Assembly (NCBI RefSeq): GCF_014489575.1
Contig: NZ_CP060789.1
Location: 620,001 to 684,000, forward strand
From: Tessaracoccus defluvii
Lineage (GTDB): Bacteria; Actinomycetota; Actinomycetes; Propionibacteriales; Propionibacteriaceae
Length of the DNA stretch: 64,000 nucleotides
Reading direction: 5' to 3'
In this document: piece after piece, positions 28,902-40,905 of the stretch
Numbering within the stretch: position 1 is the stretch's first letter
How the letters are laid out: each line of letters begins with the position of its first letter
Notes under the pieces: model-generated
Seen by the model: only the letters and a program-made list of their open reading frames with translations
What the model was told of the DNA's origin: nothing
Databases searched by the model: none
Translations under genes and position numbers: made by a program

Positions 28902-30201
28902 CAGCCCTGGAGTTTAGCCAGTTCGGCCGTGGCGGTGGCCTCGAACGCGGCGAATTCGGACGCCGGATCGGCGCCACCCTTGATGACATTGCTCAGCGCA
29001 GTGCCGAACGCGATACCCAGGGCACCCGACCACATGATGTCGTTGGCGAAGCCGCTGTCAGCCACGAACTGTGCCGCATCCTTACCGGGGCCCTCCGACA
29101 GCTTGTCGGCCTTGGCCACCAGCGCGGGCTTGGCGGGGATGTGGGTGCCGTACGAGTTGGAGAAGTCGACCTGCTTGTCCTCCTGGTCGATCCACAGCCA
29201 CTTCACGAACTCCTTGGCGGCGTCCACGTTCTTGCCGTCGGCCGCGACGCAGGCGCCGAACGCGCCGAACGGCACCGCCGGGCGGCCCTTGGCGCCGATC
29301 GCCGGGAAGGGGAGGACGGCGACGTCGTCACCCCAGGCGGCCTTGATGTCCGGCAGCGACCACAGGCCGCCCCACTGCATCGCCGTCTCGCCGTTGACGA
29401 ACGGCGCACCGTCGTACCACTCGGCCGAGGCCGCGGGAAGGACCGCGCCGGAGTTCAGGAAGTCGCGGTACGAGGTCAGCGCGGCGTAGAAGTCGTCGGT
29501 CAGGAACGCGACGGCGGAACGGTCCTCGGTGAGCTGATCGTGGCCGGAGGCCCAGATCAGGATGGTGCCGAGCACCCCGATACCGCCGTCGTTGCCCGCG
29601 AAGAAGCCTCCGACGTCGGCCGTCTTGACTGCGGCGGCCGCCGCGGCCAGCTCGTCGAACGTCGTCGGCGGCTTGACCCCGGCCGCCTCGAGCAGCGAGG
29701 GACGGTAGTACAGGAGCTGCATGTCGATGGTCTGCGGGATGCCGTGGATCTTCCCCTCGAAGGTGAAGCGGTCCATCACGGCCGGGTTGAACTCGGAGAC
29801 CCGGTCCCCGATGAGGTCGGTGAGGTCGGCCAGCTGGCCGGAGCGGATCATGTCGAGCGAGCCGCCCTGCTCCACCTCGAACACGTCAGGCGGGCTGGTG
29901 AGGAGCTCGGCGGCGAGGATCGTGCCGTAGTCGCCGGGCGTCCACTTCACGTCGACCGTGGCGGCCGTGTACTCGGACGCGTAACGCTCGACGGCCTCCT
30001 TCACACCCGCCTCGCCGTACTCGTGGTACCACTGCTGCAGGGTGATCGTCGAGGCGGAGCCGCCGCTGGTGGCCGTGCCCGCGCTGCTGCTGGGGCCGGG
30101 GAGCCGCTGGACAGGGGGTTGTTGGTGCCGCAGGCGGCGAGGGTGGCGGCGGCAGCGATGCCTCCGCCGGCGAACAGGAGAGAGCGACGATTGAGCTTCA
30201 T
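28901..30201 (-). CDS. ABC transporter sugar-binding lipoprotein, frame broken near 30097
   Basis: The N-terminus MKLNRRSLLFAGGGIAAAATLAACG is a lipoprotein signal with lipobox LAAC (cysteine near residue 24). After a Ser/Gly linker the family-1 binding fold follows: TITLQQWYHEYGEAGVKEAVERYASEY, DVFEVEQGGSLDMIRSGQLADL, YRPSLLEAAGVKPPTTFDEL and VAADGKNVDAAKEFVKWLW. The signal and mature parts are in different frames; one G missing on the given strand in the run 30096-30099 accounts for it. The start at 30201 is fixed by the signal peptide. Restored length is about 433 residues. It is the first gene of the leftward operon. Confidence 0.88.
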
Positions 30202-30270
30202 GGGGACACCATGGCACAAAGGGGCGGCCCGACAGAGAGGCCCGCGCGTATTCCGCCCTAAGCTGACGGC

Positions 30271-31461
30271 ATGGCACAGCTTCCCGATGGTGATATGGCG
30301 CCCGCCGACGGGGCCCTGCCCGCCTCGGCGCTGGCGGTCGGCGCCCCGTTCTCGGTCTACCTGCACGTCCCGTTCTGTCGGGTGCGGTGCGGCTACTGCG
30401 ACTTCAACACCTACACGCCGACCGAGGTCGGCGAACTCGCGCCAGGAACCTTCCTGCATGCCGCCCGCGCCGAACTCGATCTGGCGCGCAGCATCCTCGG
30501 ACCCCGCCGCGTCGAGACGGTGTTCTTTGGCGGCGGCACGCCCACGATGCTTCCCGCCGAGGACCTGGCCGGTCTCCTCGGGGCGATCGGGGACAGGTTC
30601 GAGCTCGCGCCCGATGCGGAGGTCACCACCGAGGCGAACCCCGAGACCCTGACACCCCGGTACCTGGCGACGCTGCGGGAGGCCGGATTCACACGCCTGT
30701 CACTGGGGCTCCAGTCGGTGGTGCCGCATGTGCTGAAGGTGCTGGAGCGCACCCACACGCCGAGCCGTGGCCTGGACGCTGCGCGCTGGGCCGCGGCCGA
30801 GGGGTTCGACCACGTTTCCCTCGACCTGATCTACGGGACCCCCGGCGAGTCGCTCGACGACTGGCGCTCCAGCCTCGACGCCGTCCTCGAGACGCCGGTC
30901 GACCACGTCAGCGCCTATGCGCTCATCGTGGAGGAGGGTACGAGGCTCGGCATGCAGGTCCGGCGCGGCGAGGTCGCGATGCCAGACGACGACGACCTCG
31001 CCGACAAGTACCTCGTCGCCGACGACCTGCTGTCGGGTCTCGGCTATGCGAACTACGAGGTCAGCAACTGGGCCCGCCCCGGTGGGCAGTGCCGGCACAA
31101 CCTGGCCTACTGGCGTGGCAACGACTGGTGGGGGATCGGCCCCGGCGCCCATTCGCACATCGGCGGGGTCCGGTTCTGGAACCGCAAGCACCCCCGCTCC
31201 TACGCAGCCTCGCTGGCGGAGGGGTCGTCGCCCGCGCTCGCCCGCGAACTGCTGAGTGGGGAGGACCGGCGCGTCGAGAGGGTCCTGCTCGAGCTGCGGC
31301 TCGCCGAGGGGCTCGACCTGGGGGTGCTGACCCGGACGGAGGCGGCGCGGGTCCCTGCCGTCGTGGACCGGGGCCTCGGCGTCGTCGGGGACGGACGGCT
31401 CGTCCTCACGCAGGCGGGACGCCTCCTCGCCGACGGCGTCATCAGGGACCTGCTGGACTGA
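30271..31461 (+). CDS. hemW: Radical SAM heme chaperone HemW (oxygen-independent coproporphyrinogen oxidase-like)
   Basis: The 396-residue protein has the radical-SAM CxxxCxxC cluster motif in HVPFCRVRCGYCDFNTYTP near residues 33-51, the GGGTPTMLPAEDLA block near residue 92, and the HemN-type C-terminal domain (YANYEVSNWARPGGQCRHNLAYW, GIGPGAHSHIGG). HemW proteins bind heme and deliver it to targets; they lack the substrate residues of true HemN. It usually follows lepA in actinobacteria; here hrpB and an ABC operon lie between. It is divergent from the binding-protein gene. Confidence 0.93.
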   Translation: MAQLPDGDMAPADGALPASALAVGAPFSVYLHVPFCRVRCGYCDFNTYTPTEVGELAPGTFLHAARAELDLARSILGPRRVETVFFGGGTPTMLPAEDLAGLLGAIGDRFELAPDAEVTTEANPETLTPRYLATLREAGFTRLSLGLQSVVPHVLKVLERTHTPSRGLDAARWAAAEGFDHVSLDLIYGTPGESLDDWRSSLDAVLETPVDHVSAYALIVEEGTRLGMQVRRGEVAMPDDDDLADKYLVADDLLSGLGYANYEVSNWARPGGQCRHNLAYWRGNDWWGIGPGAHSHIGGVRFWNRKHPRSYAASLAEGSSPALARELLSGEDRRVERVLLELRLAEGLDLGVLTRTEAARVPAVVDRGLGVVGDGRLVLTQAGRLLADGVIRDLLD

Positions 31462-31469
31462 CGGGAAGG

Positions 31470-31508
31470 TTGCCCTCCGCTCACAGGTGTATTACTGTAT
31501 TAATCACC
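31470..31508 (+). promoter_or_regulatory. Promoter and likely operator of the GntR-ABC operon
   Basis: TTGCCC (31470-31475), a 17-base spacer and TACTGT (31493-31498) fit a sigma-A promoter. The AT-rich stretch ggtg-tattactgtattaat-cacc (31486-31508) overlaps the -10, has GGTG/CACC arms and a repeated TATTA, and is unlike its surroundings. YtrA-type GntR regulators often bind such sites at their own promoter. Confidence 0.5.
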
Positions 31509-31534
31509 TAGTACAGCGAGCAGAGGCGGTGACC

Positions 31535-31912
31535 ATGGACTTCGACCCGAGCGTGCCGATCTGGCTGCAGCTGGTCGACGAGTTCCGGCGACGCATCGTC
31601 ACGGGCGAATGGCCCCGCGGCGAACGCATCGCAGGGGTCCGTGAACTGGCCGGCGACCTGCGCGTCAACCCGAACACCGTGCAGCGTGCGCTGGCCGAGC
31701 TGGACCGACTCGGGCTGACCCGATCGGAGCGCACGGCCGGCCGCTTCGCGACCGACGACGGGGCCGTCATCGACGCCGCCCGCGTCGAACTGGCCGCTGA
31801 GGCGGCATCCGACTACGCCAGGCGGGCCGCCGGCCTCGGGCTGAGCCTGGCCTCGGCCAGCGAGGTGCTCGGCCGGCACTGGCCTGACACGACTCAAGGA
31901 GGACAGGCATGA
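31535..31912 (+). CDS. GntR family regulator, YtrA subfamily
   Basis: The 125-residue protein has an N-terminal winged helix (PIWLQLVDEFRRRIVTGEWPRGERIAGVRELAGDLRVNPNTVQRALAELDRLGL, in pieces; recognition helix VNPNTVQRAL near residues 41-50) and only a short C-terminal helical dimer segment, as in YtrA-type regulators that control ABC exporters. ATG 31535 is preferred over GTG 31529 because a GAGG site lies 8 bases upstream of it. It overlaps the downstream ATPase gene by 4 bases. It probably represses its own operon. Confidence 0.9.
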   Translation: MDFDPSVPIWLQLVDEFRRRIVTGEWPRGERIAGVRELAGDLRVNPNTVQRALAELDRLGLTRSERTAGRFATDDGAVIDAARVELAAEAASDYARRAAGLGLSLASASEVLGRHWPDTTQGGQA

Positions 31913-32604
31913 CCACCGCGATCACGATCCGCGGCCTCAACAAGGACTACGGCAGGTTCCGTGCCCTCGACGGGCTCGACCTCGACCTCGACGGCGGCCG
32001 CATCGTCGGTCTCCTGGGGGAGAACGGCTGCGGCAAGACCACGCTGCTGAAGGTGCTGGCCGGCGCGCTGACCCGCTACGACGGCGACGTCCGGATCCAC
32101 GGACACCGGCCCGGCCCGGAGTCCAAGGCGATGGTGTCGTTCCTGCCGGACGCCAGCTTCCTACCCGACACCTCGACCCTCGACGGCTGCATCCGACGCT
32201 ACCGTGACTTCTTCGCCGACTTCGATGAGGACCATGCGCGGGAACTCATCGGCTTCTTCTCCCTCGACACCGGGGCGCGGCTGTCGACCCTGTCGAAGGG
32301 CATGCGGGAGAAGGCCCAGATCGCGCTCGCCATGTCGAGGCGCGCGAAGGTCTACCTCCTCGACGAACCCATCTCCGGCGTCGACCCGGCCGCCCGCGAC
32401 GTCCTGCTCCAGGCGATCGTCCGCGACCTGGACCCCGAGGCCCTCGTGGTCATCTCCACCCATCTCATCCACGACCTGGAGCCGATCCTCGACGGCGTCG
32501 CCTTCATGCGGTACGGCCGGGTCCTGCTCAGCGGCGAGGTCGACGACCTGCGCGCCGAGCACGGCAAGTCCATCGACGCGCTCTTCCGGGAGGTCTACCG
32601 ATGA
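31909..32604 (+). CDS. ABC transporter ATP-binding protein (exporter type)
   Basis: The 231-residue nucleotide-binding protein has Walker A GLLGENGCGKTTLLKVL near residues 34-50, a signature LSTLSKGMREKAQIALAMSR near residue 125 and Walker B VYLLDEPISGVDPAARD near residue 148. The signature is a variant (LSKGM rather than LSGGQ), common in CcmA/YtrB-type exporters. It sits between the YtrA-type regulator and a permease gene, with 4-base overlaps on both sides. The substrate may be a membrane-active compound, by analogy with YtrABC systems; this is inference. Confidence 0.92.
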   Translation: MTTAITIRGLNKDYGRFRALDGLDLDLDGGRIVGLLGENGCGKTTLLKVLAGALTRYDGDVRIHGHRPGPESKAMVSFLPDASFLPDTSTLDGCIRRYRDFFADFDEDHARELIGFFSLDTGARLSTLSKGMREKAQIALAMSRRAKVYLLDEPISGVDPAARDVLLQAIVRDLDPEALVVISTHLIHDLEPILDGVAFMRYGRVLLSGEVDDLRAEHGKSIDALFREVYR

Positions 32605-33416
32605 TCCGCACACTGTTCCGCAACGAACTACGCGACACCTGGCGGTGGCTGCTGGCGCTCACCGGCGGCGCCGTCCTCATCGTGGGAATGCTGACGGTGG
32701 TGGCAGCCTGGCTGCCGCAGCCGCTGTCGAGCGTGTCCGCGGGCACGGCCGTGGTGGGGGCGTTCGCGTTTCCCTACGCCGTCTGCCTCCTGATCTCGCT
32801 GCACTACTACCGTTCCGCCTTCTCGAAGACCGGGTACTTCACGGCCGCGATCCCGGCCCGGGGGTCGACCATCTTCCTGGTGAAGGGCGCCTACGCCTAC
32901 GTGGTCGCGGCGATCGGTGGGGTCATCACGATCGGCCTGGCCCTCCTCAGCGGGCTGGCTTTCCACCTCGCCGGCGGCGGCACCGTCGACGAGGCGACCG
33001 TCTTCCTGCGCCAGGGTTGGGGCATGCTCGCCGAGCTGCCCGGCTGGCTCGTGGCCCTGGTGATCGTGTTGCTGCTCCTGCTGCCGCTGTCGGGCATCGC
33101 CGGCTTCTTCTTCGCCGCGACGGTCGGCAGCGAGTCCTGGATCAACCGCAGCGGCTTCGGAGGGGTCGTGGCCGTGTGGTTCGCGTACTACCTGGTCAAC
33201 CAGCTCGGCGCGCTGGCCGCCATCTTCCTGCTCCCGAGCCTCGACCTGCGGACGTATCCCGACGTCACCGTCGCCTTCGCGCCCGGGCTGCTGGCCGAGG
33301 CGGGGGAGAACGCGGCGATCTTCCCGCTGGGGGCGATCCTGTGGCTGCTCGTCGCCGGCGTCGGGGCAATGTGGTGGGCGAAGGTGTCGTACGACCGGAA
33401 GCTTGAGTTGCGCTGA
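32601..33416 (+). CDS. ABC transporter permease of the GntR-linked system
   Basis: The 271-residue membrane protein has about six predicted helices (WLLALTGGAVLIVGMLTVVAAWL, GTAVVGAFAFPYAVCLLISLHYY, AYVVAAIGGVITIGLALLSG, WLVALVIVLLLLLPLSGIAGFFFA, GVVAVWFAYYLVNQLGALAAIFLL, FPLGAILWLLVAGVGAMWWA; each given only as its core). It resembles ABC-2-type exporters with little sequence identity to known families. It completes the regulator-ATPase-permease operon. The DUF3097 gene starts 14 bases later. Confidence 0.85.
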   Translation: MIRTLFRNELRDTWRWLLALTGGAVLIVGMLTVVAAWLPQPLSSVSAGTAVVGAFAFPYAVCLLISLHYYRSAFSKTGYFTAAIPARGSTIFLVKGAYAYVVAAIGGVITIGLALLSGLAFHLAGGGTVDEATVFLRQGWGMLAELPGWLVALVIVLLLLLPLSGIAGFFFAATVGSESWINRSGFGGVVAVWFAYYLVNQLGALAAIFLLPSLDLRTYPDVTVAFAPGLLAEAGENAAIFPLGAILWLLVAGVGAMWWAKVSYDRKLELR

Positions 33417-33430
33417 TAGCGTCGCCCAGC

Positions 33431-34273
33431 GTGGACCGCTACTCACGAGACGTACTCACCCCCGGCTGGCAGAAGGCGCACCTCAAGAAGACCCGTGACG
33501 TGGCCGTCGAACTCGACCTCGTCGTCGAGTTCGACGACTTCTGCGGCGCGATCGTCGGTTGGGAGAACGGCATCGTGCTCCTCGAGGACCGCAAGGGCAA
33601 GCGCCGCGGCGCCCCGTTCGGCCCCGGCTTCCTGCTCGAGGGCCAGCCCGTCGCGCTGCGGGCGCCGCTGCGGGGCGGCGCTGTCACGCCGAAGTACACG
33701 GCCTCCGGCTCCCGCGTGGGCGACGCGCCGGCCACCGCAAAGGTGGCGCTGCCCAGCCGCATCTACGTCGAGGGCAGGCACGACGCCGAGCTGATCGAAA
33801 AGGTGTGGGGCGAGGACCTGCGGCACGTCGGCGTCGTCGTCGAATACCTCGGCGGCATCGACGACCTGCCCGCCATCGTCGCGGAGTTCGGGCCAGAGCC
33901 GGGGCGCCGCCTCGGCGTGCTGGTGGACCACCTCGTGCCCGGCAGCAAGGAGTCGCGCATCGCGAAGCAGGTCTACCAGGCCGGATACCGCGAGACCGTC
34001 CTGATCGAGGGGCACGAGTTCATCGACATCTGGCAGGCGGTCCGCCCCGAGCGGGTGGGGAAGAAGACCTGGCCCGCCATCCCCAGGGACGTGGACTTCA
34101 AGCTCGGCACGCTCGCCGCGCTCGGCCTGCCGCACCAGGACCAGGCGGACATCGCGCGCGGCTGGCAGGCGATCCTGGCCCGCGTGAACGGCTGGCGCGA
34201 CCTCGAGCCGCAGCTGAACACCAAGGTCGAGACGCTGATCGACTTCGTGACGCAGGACCACCTCGAGCCCTGA
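33431..34273 (+). CDS. DUF3097 family protein
   Basis: The 280-residue protein matches the actinobacterial DUF3097 family: MDRYSRDVLTPGWQKAHLKK, DDFCGAIVGWENGIVLLEDRKGKRR, and a TOPRIM-like second half (RIYVEGRHDAELIEKVWGEDLRHVGVVVEYLGGIDDLPAIVAEF, LGVLVDHLVPGSKESRI; each in pieces). The acidic residues in VEGRHDAELI and the DH pair recall primase/topoisomerase TOPRIM centres, so a nucleic-acid role is possible, but none is established. It starts at GTG 33431 and is convergent with uvrB. Confidence 0.85.
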   Translation: MDRYSRDVLTPGWQKAHLKKTRDVAVELDLVVEFDDFCGAIVGWENGIVLLEDRKGKRRGAPFGPGFLLEGQPVALRAPLRGGAVTPKYTASGSRVGDAPATAKVALPSRIYVEGRHDAELIEKVWGEDLRHVGVVVEYLGGIDDLPAIVAEFGPEPGRRLGVLVDHLVPGSKESRIAKQVYQAGYRETVLIEGHEFIDIWQAVRPERVGKKTWPAIPRDVDFKLGTLAALGLPHQDQADIARGWQAILARVNGWRDLEPQLNTKVETLIDFVTQDHLEP

Positions 34274-34290
34274 TCCCGCGGCACCGGTTG

Positions 34291-36351
<2,061 letters not shown>

Positions 36352-36397
36352 GACCGCCAGCCTAGTGCGGCCCCCTGACAAACCGGAGCGACGCAAA

Positions 36398-36427
36398 GGG
36401 AGGGCCGCACCGTGGTGCGGCCCTCCC
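36398..36427 (-). terminator. Strong hairpin between the LppU-like gene and uvrB
   Basis: Perfect 13-base inverted repeat (gggagggccgcac / gtgcggccctccc) with a 4-base loop, 23 bases past the LppU-like stop on the minus strand. Confidence 0.75.
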
Positions 36428-36450
36428 GTGCCGAGGCGTGTGCGGCTGGC

Positions 36451-37190
36451 TCAGCCGAGGATCTCGATGCAGTAGGTGCGGGCCGGGATGCTGAATGACC
36501 AGGGCTCGGCGGGTGCCTCGCAGCTCGCGGCCGCGTCGTCAGCGACCTTCGTGATCCTGTAGTCGGCGCCGGTGCAGTCGGCCACCACGTAGTCGGCGAT
36601 GCTCTCGTCGACGCCCGTGTAGCACTTGCCCTCGGTGAACTGGGGGATCAGGCAGGAGATCGACTTGGTTCTGGTGGAGCCGCGCTTCGTGACCGTGCTC
36701 TCGTACTCGACTCCCTCGCAGGTGCCCGCCGAGGAGTCGCCCTTGCTGACGGAGGCCACGTAGTAGGAATATGTGTCGGCATCGTCGCAGTCGACCAGCT
36801 TGTGGTCCACGTCGTCGTTGCTCTCACCGCTGATGACCAGGCAGTTGCCGGGCTCGAGGGCAGCGTCGCTGGCGAAGTTCTGGAAGGCGGTGTAGGCGCC
36901 GAAGGCGACGAGCAGAGCAACGACGATGCTGCCCACCTTGCCGAGGATGCCCTTCTTCTTCGGTGCCTGGTCGAAGACCCCCTGCGGCGGCTGCTGGGCG
37001 GCGTTCGCCTCCCAGTAGTCCTGGTTGCCCTGCGCCGGCTGCTGGGCGCCCGGCGCCGCATAGCCGGGCTGGCCGGTGGGGTCGAAGCTGGGCTGGGCCG
37101 GGTCGGCGGGCGGTCCGAAGTCCGGCACCTGTGGTTCCTGGCCGCCGGGCACCTGGCCGTTCGGGAAGTCGTTGCTGGGGGCTGGGTCAT
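36451..37190 (-). CDS. LppU/SCO3897-like membrane protein, frame broken near 37178
   Basis: After a Pro/Gln/Ala-rich cytoplasmic tail there is one transmembrane helix (VGSIVVALLVAFGAYTAF near residues 88-105) and an external domain with paired cysteines (LEPGNCLVISG, KLVDCDDADTYSYYVASV, CLIPQFTEGKCYTG, VVADCTGADYRI, TYCIEILG), the pattern of LppU/SCO3897-like proteins. The N-terminal three codons (MTQ) are in a different frame; one G is missing on the given strand in the run 37177-37181, and restoring it gives MTQPPSNDFPNGQVPGGQEP. Total length is then about 246 residues. Function unknown; a cell-envelope role is likely. Confidence 0.8.
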
Positions 37191-37246
37191 CGCATCGTCC
37201 TAGCGGTCACGGGGGATTCGTCGCCGGAAGGTTATCAGCCGACGGG

Positions 37247-37933
37247 TCACTCGGCCCGGTAGAGGCGTGGTGTCTCGATGCCCCTCGTCAGCCACACCAG
37301 CAGATCCGCCGAGGGACCGTGCATGCCCGTGGTGGCCCCGGGCCTGCCCACCGAGCCGATGTATCCCTCGTCGGCGACCAACCGCAGCGGGGGATAGTCG
37401 TCGCGGTGGCCGATGCGCTCGACGTGGAAGGCCAGCAGCGCCTCTGCGATCCCGGGGACCAGGTCGGACTCCTCGAGGATGCAGCCCATGTCGACGTGGT
37501 GCAGCACGACCTCGCTGAGCCTGGCCAGGGGAATGTCGTGGGCCGGGACCTGGTAGCCCGCGCGGAGCGACACCAGGCGATCGTCGTCCTCCAGCGCGGC
37601 CAGTTCGGCCTGCAGTTCGCTCGCCGACGTGTCGAGCCGGATCTGGAGGTCGAGCCCGTCCGCCAGCGCACCCAGCTCGATGGCGCGTTGGTTGGCGGCC
37701 TCCGAGTCGTACATGCGCCGCGGGATCCCGCTGTGCAGGGAGCGGATGACGCGTACCATTCCGCGGGCCCCCTCCGCGAGGTGCGCGGCGACGTGGCTGC
37801 GGCTCCAGCCCGTCAGCGAGGTGGCGGCAGCCCAGTCCTCATCGGAGTAGCTGATGGTGAGGCCGAGCAGCAGGGCCGTCTGCTCACGGACCGCGTCGAC
37901 CACATCGGAAAATGGGGGGCGGACCGGTGGCAT
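37247..37933 (-). CDS. Maleylpyruvate isomerase-fold (DinB/MDMPI) protein
   Basis: The 228-residue protein matches mycothiol-dependent maleylpyruvate isomerase-like proteins: EDWAAATSLTGWSRSHVAAHLAEGARGMVRVI near residues 32-63 with the metal-site histidine in HVAAHL, and RLSEVVLHHVDMGCILEESD near residue 137 with the HHVD metal motif. The C-terminal part (MHGPSADLLVWLTRG) is the MDMPI C-terminal pattern with the GP.ADLL..L.GR signature. It may use mycothiol, the actinobacterial thiol, for isomerisation or thiol transfer; the true substrate is unknown. It is divergent from uvrA with only 26 bases between starts. Confidence 0.85.
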   Translation of the reverse strand: MPPVRPPFSDVVDAVREQTALLLGLTISYSDEDWAAATSLTGWSRSHVAAHLAEGARGMVRVIRSLHSGIPRRMYDSEAANQRAIELGALADGLDLQIRLDTSASELQAELAALEDDDRLVSLRAGYQVPAHDIPLARLSEVVLHHVDMGCILEESDLVPGIAEALLAFHVERIGHRDDYPPLRLVADEGYIGSVGRPGATTGMHGPSADLLVWLTRGIETPRLYRAE

Positions 37934-37959
37934 GGGGTCAAACCTAGCAAAGACGTACG

Positions 37960-40808
37960 ATGACGGGCGTGAATGATCGGCTCGTCGTGCGGGGTGCCCG
38001 CGTCCACAATCTCAAGAACGTCTCCCTCGACCTCCCCAGGGACGCGCTGATCGTGTTCACGGGGCTGAGCGGCTCCGGGAAGAGCTCGCTGGCGTTCGAC
38101 ACGATCTTCGCCGAGGGACAGCGGCGCTACGTCGAGTCGCTGTCGGCCTACGCCCGCATGTTCCTGGGGCAGATGGACAAGCCGGACGTCGACTTCATCG
38201 AGGGGCTCTCCCCGGCGGTGTCGATCGATCAGAAGTCGACGAGCCGCAACCCCCGCTCGACGGTGGGCACCATCACCGAGGTCTACGACTACCTGCGACT
38301 GCTCTTCGCGCGTGTCGGGGTGCCGCACTGCGAGGTCTGCGGCGCCGTCATCGGCAGGCAGACGCCGCAGCAGATCGTCGACCGGCTCATGGGCCTCGAG
38401 GAGGGAACCCGCTTCCAGATCCTCGGCCCGCTGGTCCGGGGCGGAAGGGCGAGCATGCCGAGCTGTTCCGCCAGTTGATCGGCGACGGCTACAGCAGGGT
38501 GCGCATCGACGGCGAGACCCACCAGTTGACGGACCTCCCGACCCTGGACAAGAACCGCAAGCACGACGTGGACGTCGTCGTCGACCGCGCCGTCGTGCGC
38601 CCCAACGCGAAGCAGCGCATCACCGAGTCGATCGAGACGGCACTGAACCTGGCGGGCGGCGTCGTCACGATCGACTTCGTCGACCGCACCGCGGACGACC
38701 CCGAGCGGGAGCGTCGCTTCTCCGAGAAGATGGGCTGCCCCAACGAGCACGATGTCAACATCGACGAACTCGAGCCACGGCAGTTCTCCTTCAACGGCCC
38801 CTGGGGTGCCTGCCCCGACTGTTCCGGGCTCGGCACGCTGCTCGACCCCGACCCCGAGCTCATCGTCCCCAACGAGGACCTCTCGCTGGCCGACGGCGCC
38901 ATCGCGCCGTGGAACACCCCGACGATCAAGTCCCACTACGAGCATGTGCTCGTCGCCCTCGGCGAGGAACACGGGTTCTCCCTGGACGCCGCCTGGCACG
39001 ACCTGACCGCGCCGGTCAGGAAGTTGCTGCTGCACGGCGCCCGCGGCAACGTCGTCGTGCGGTACAAGAACCGCTTCGGCCGCGTCCGCTCGTTCTCCCA
39101 GAAGTACGAGGGCGTCATCCCGTTCATCCGCCGCCGCTACGACGAGGCGGAGACCGACGCCGCGCGCGACCGGTGGGGCGGCTACATGCGCGAGATCAAC
39201 TGCGCGACCTGCGGGGGCAGGCGGCTCAAGCCGTCGTCGCTCGCCGTCACGGTCAGCGGGCGCAACATCGCCGAGTTGGCGGACCTCAGCATCGGGGAGG
39301 CCGCGCACTTCCTCGGCAGCCTCAAGCTGACGGCCCGGGAGGCGACCATCGCAGAGCGGCTCGTCAAGGAGATCAACACCCGCCTGAAGTTCCTGCTCGA
39401 CGTCGGCCTCGACTACCTGACGCTGTCGCGCGCATCCGGCTCCCTGTCCGGCGGAGAGGCGCAGCGCATCCGGCTCGCCACCCAGATCGGCTCCGGCCTG
39501 GTCGGCGTCCTGTACGTGTTGGACGAGCCGAGCATCGGCCTCCACCAGCGGGACAACCTGCGGCTGATCGAGACCCTCCACCATCTGCGCGATCTCGGCA
39601 ACACCCTGATCGTCGTCGAACACGACGAGGACACCATCCGCGCCTCCGACTGGGTCGTCGACATCGGCCCCGGCGCCGGCGAGGGGGGCGGCGAGGTCGT
39701 CGTCTCCGGCCCGCTCCAGGAGCTGCTCGACCACCCCGTGTCGAAGACGGGCGCCTACCTGGCCGGGCGCGTGGAGATCCCGGTGCCGACGGTGCGGCGC
39801 CCCGCCAACGGGCACGCACTGGTCGTTCGCGGAGCCCGCGAGCACAACCTGAAGGGCGTCGACGTCACCTTCAACCTCGGCCAGTTCATCGCCGTCACCG
39901 GCGTGTCCGGGTCAGGCAAGTCGTCGCTGGTCAACGCCATCCTCTACCGGGCGGCCGCCAAGGCCATCTACGGCGCGAAGGCCGTCCCGGGCCGGCACAA
40001 GACCCTGGAGGGGCTCGAGCACATCGACAAGGTGATCCAGGTGGATCAGTCGCCGATCGGTCGCACGCCGCGGTCGAACCCCGCCACCTACACGGGGGTG
40101 TTCGACAAGATCCGCACGCTGTTCGCGCAGACGCCAGAGGCGAAGGTCCGGGGCTACCAGCCCGGCCGCTTCTCCTTCAACGTCAAGGGCGGGCGCTGCG
40201 AGAACTGCATGGGTGACGGCACCATCAAGATCGAGATGAACTTCCTCCCGGACGTGTACGTGCCGTGCGAGGTGTGCCACGGCGCCCGCTACAACCGCGA
40301 GACCCTCGAGGTGCACTACAAGGGCAAGACGATCGCCGAGGTGCTCGACATGCCGATCAGCGAGGCCGTCGAGTTCTTCGAGTCGATCAACTCGATCGCC
40401 CGGTACCTGCGGACCCTGACGGAGGTGGGGCTGGGATACGTCCGCCTCGGTCAGCCTGCGACCACGCTGTCCGGCGGAGAGGCGCAGCGCGTCAAGCTGG
40501 CCGCAGAACTGCAGAAGCGGTCAACCGGCCGCACCCTCTACGTCCTGGACGAGCCGACCACGGGCCTCCACTTCGAGGACATCCGGCGACTGCTGGGGGT
40601 GCTGCAGCGCCTGGTCGACTCGGGCAACACGGTGGTGACGATCGAGCACAACCTCGACGTCATCAAGAGCGCCGACTGGCTCATCGACATGGGGCCGGAC
40701 GGCGGGTCGCGTGGCGGCACGGTCGTCGCCACGGGCACGCCCGAGGAGGTGGCGGCGAACCCCGACTCCGCCACGGGCCGCTTCCTGCAGCCGCTCCTCC
40801 ACCGCTGA
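37960..40808 (+). CDS. uvrA: UvrABC system protein A, frame broken near 38440
   Basis: UvrA is the damage-sensing ABC ATPase of nucleotide excision repair. The N-terminal part has Walker [21 protein letters not shown] near residue 35 and the opening [20 protein letters not shown]. The frame breaks at a GGGG run (38438-38441); one more G restores [24 protein letters not shown]. The second part has the zinc-finger clusters ([27 protein letters not shown]...CEVCHG), first signature [17 protein letters not shown], second Walker [12 protein letters not shown] and second signature [15 protein letters not shown]. Restored length is about 949 residues, normal. Loss of uvrA beside intact uvrB and uvrC would be unusual, so a sequence error is likely. 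Confidence 0.95.
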
Positions 40809-40825
40809 CGCCCCCGATGGGGGCG
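40809..40825 (+). terminator. Terminator after uvrA
   Basis: Hairpin cgccccc-gat-gggggcg starting directly at the uvrA stop codon; perfect 7-base arms with a 3-base loop. Confidence 0.6.
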
Positions 40826-40905
40826 GACAGCTACCCGGTGCGGGGGATGCCGCCGGCGGCGGAGAGGATGAGGCTGGGCAGGTCGACCGCGTCCTGAGGA
40901 GTCCC

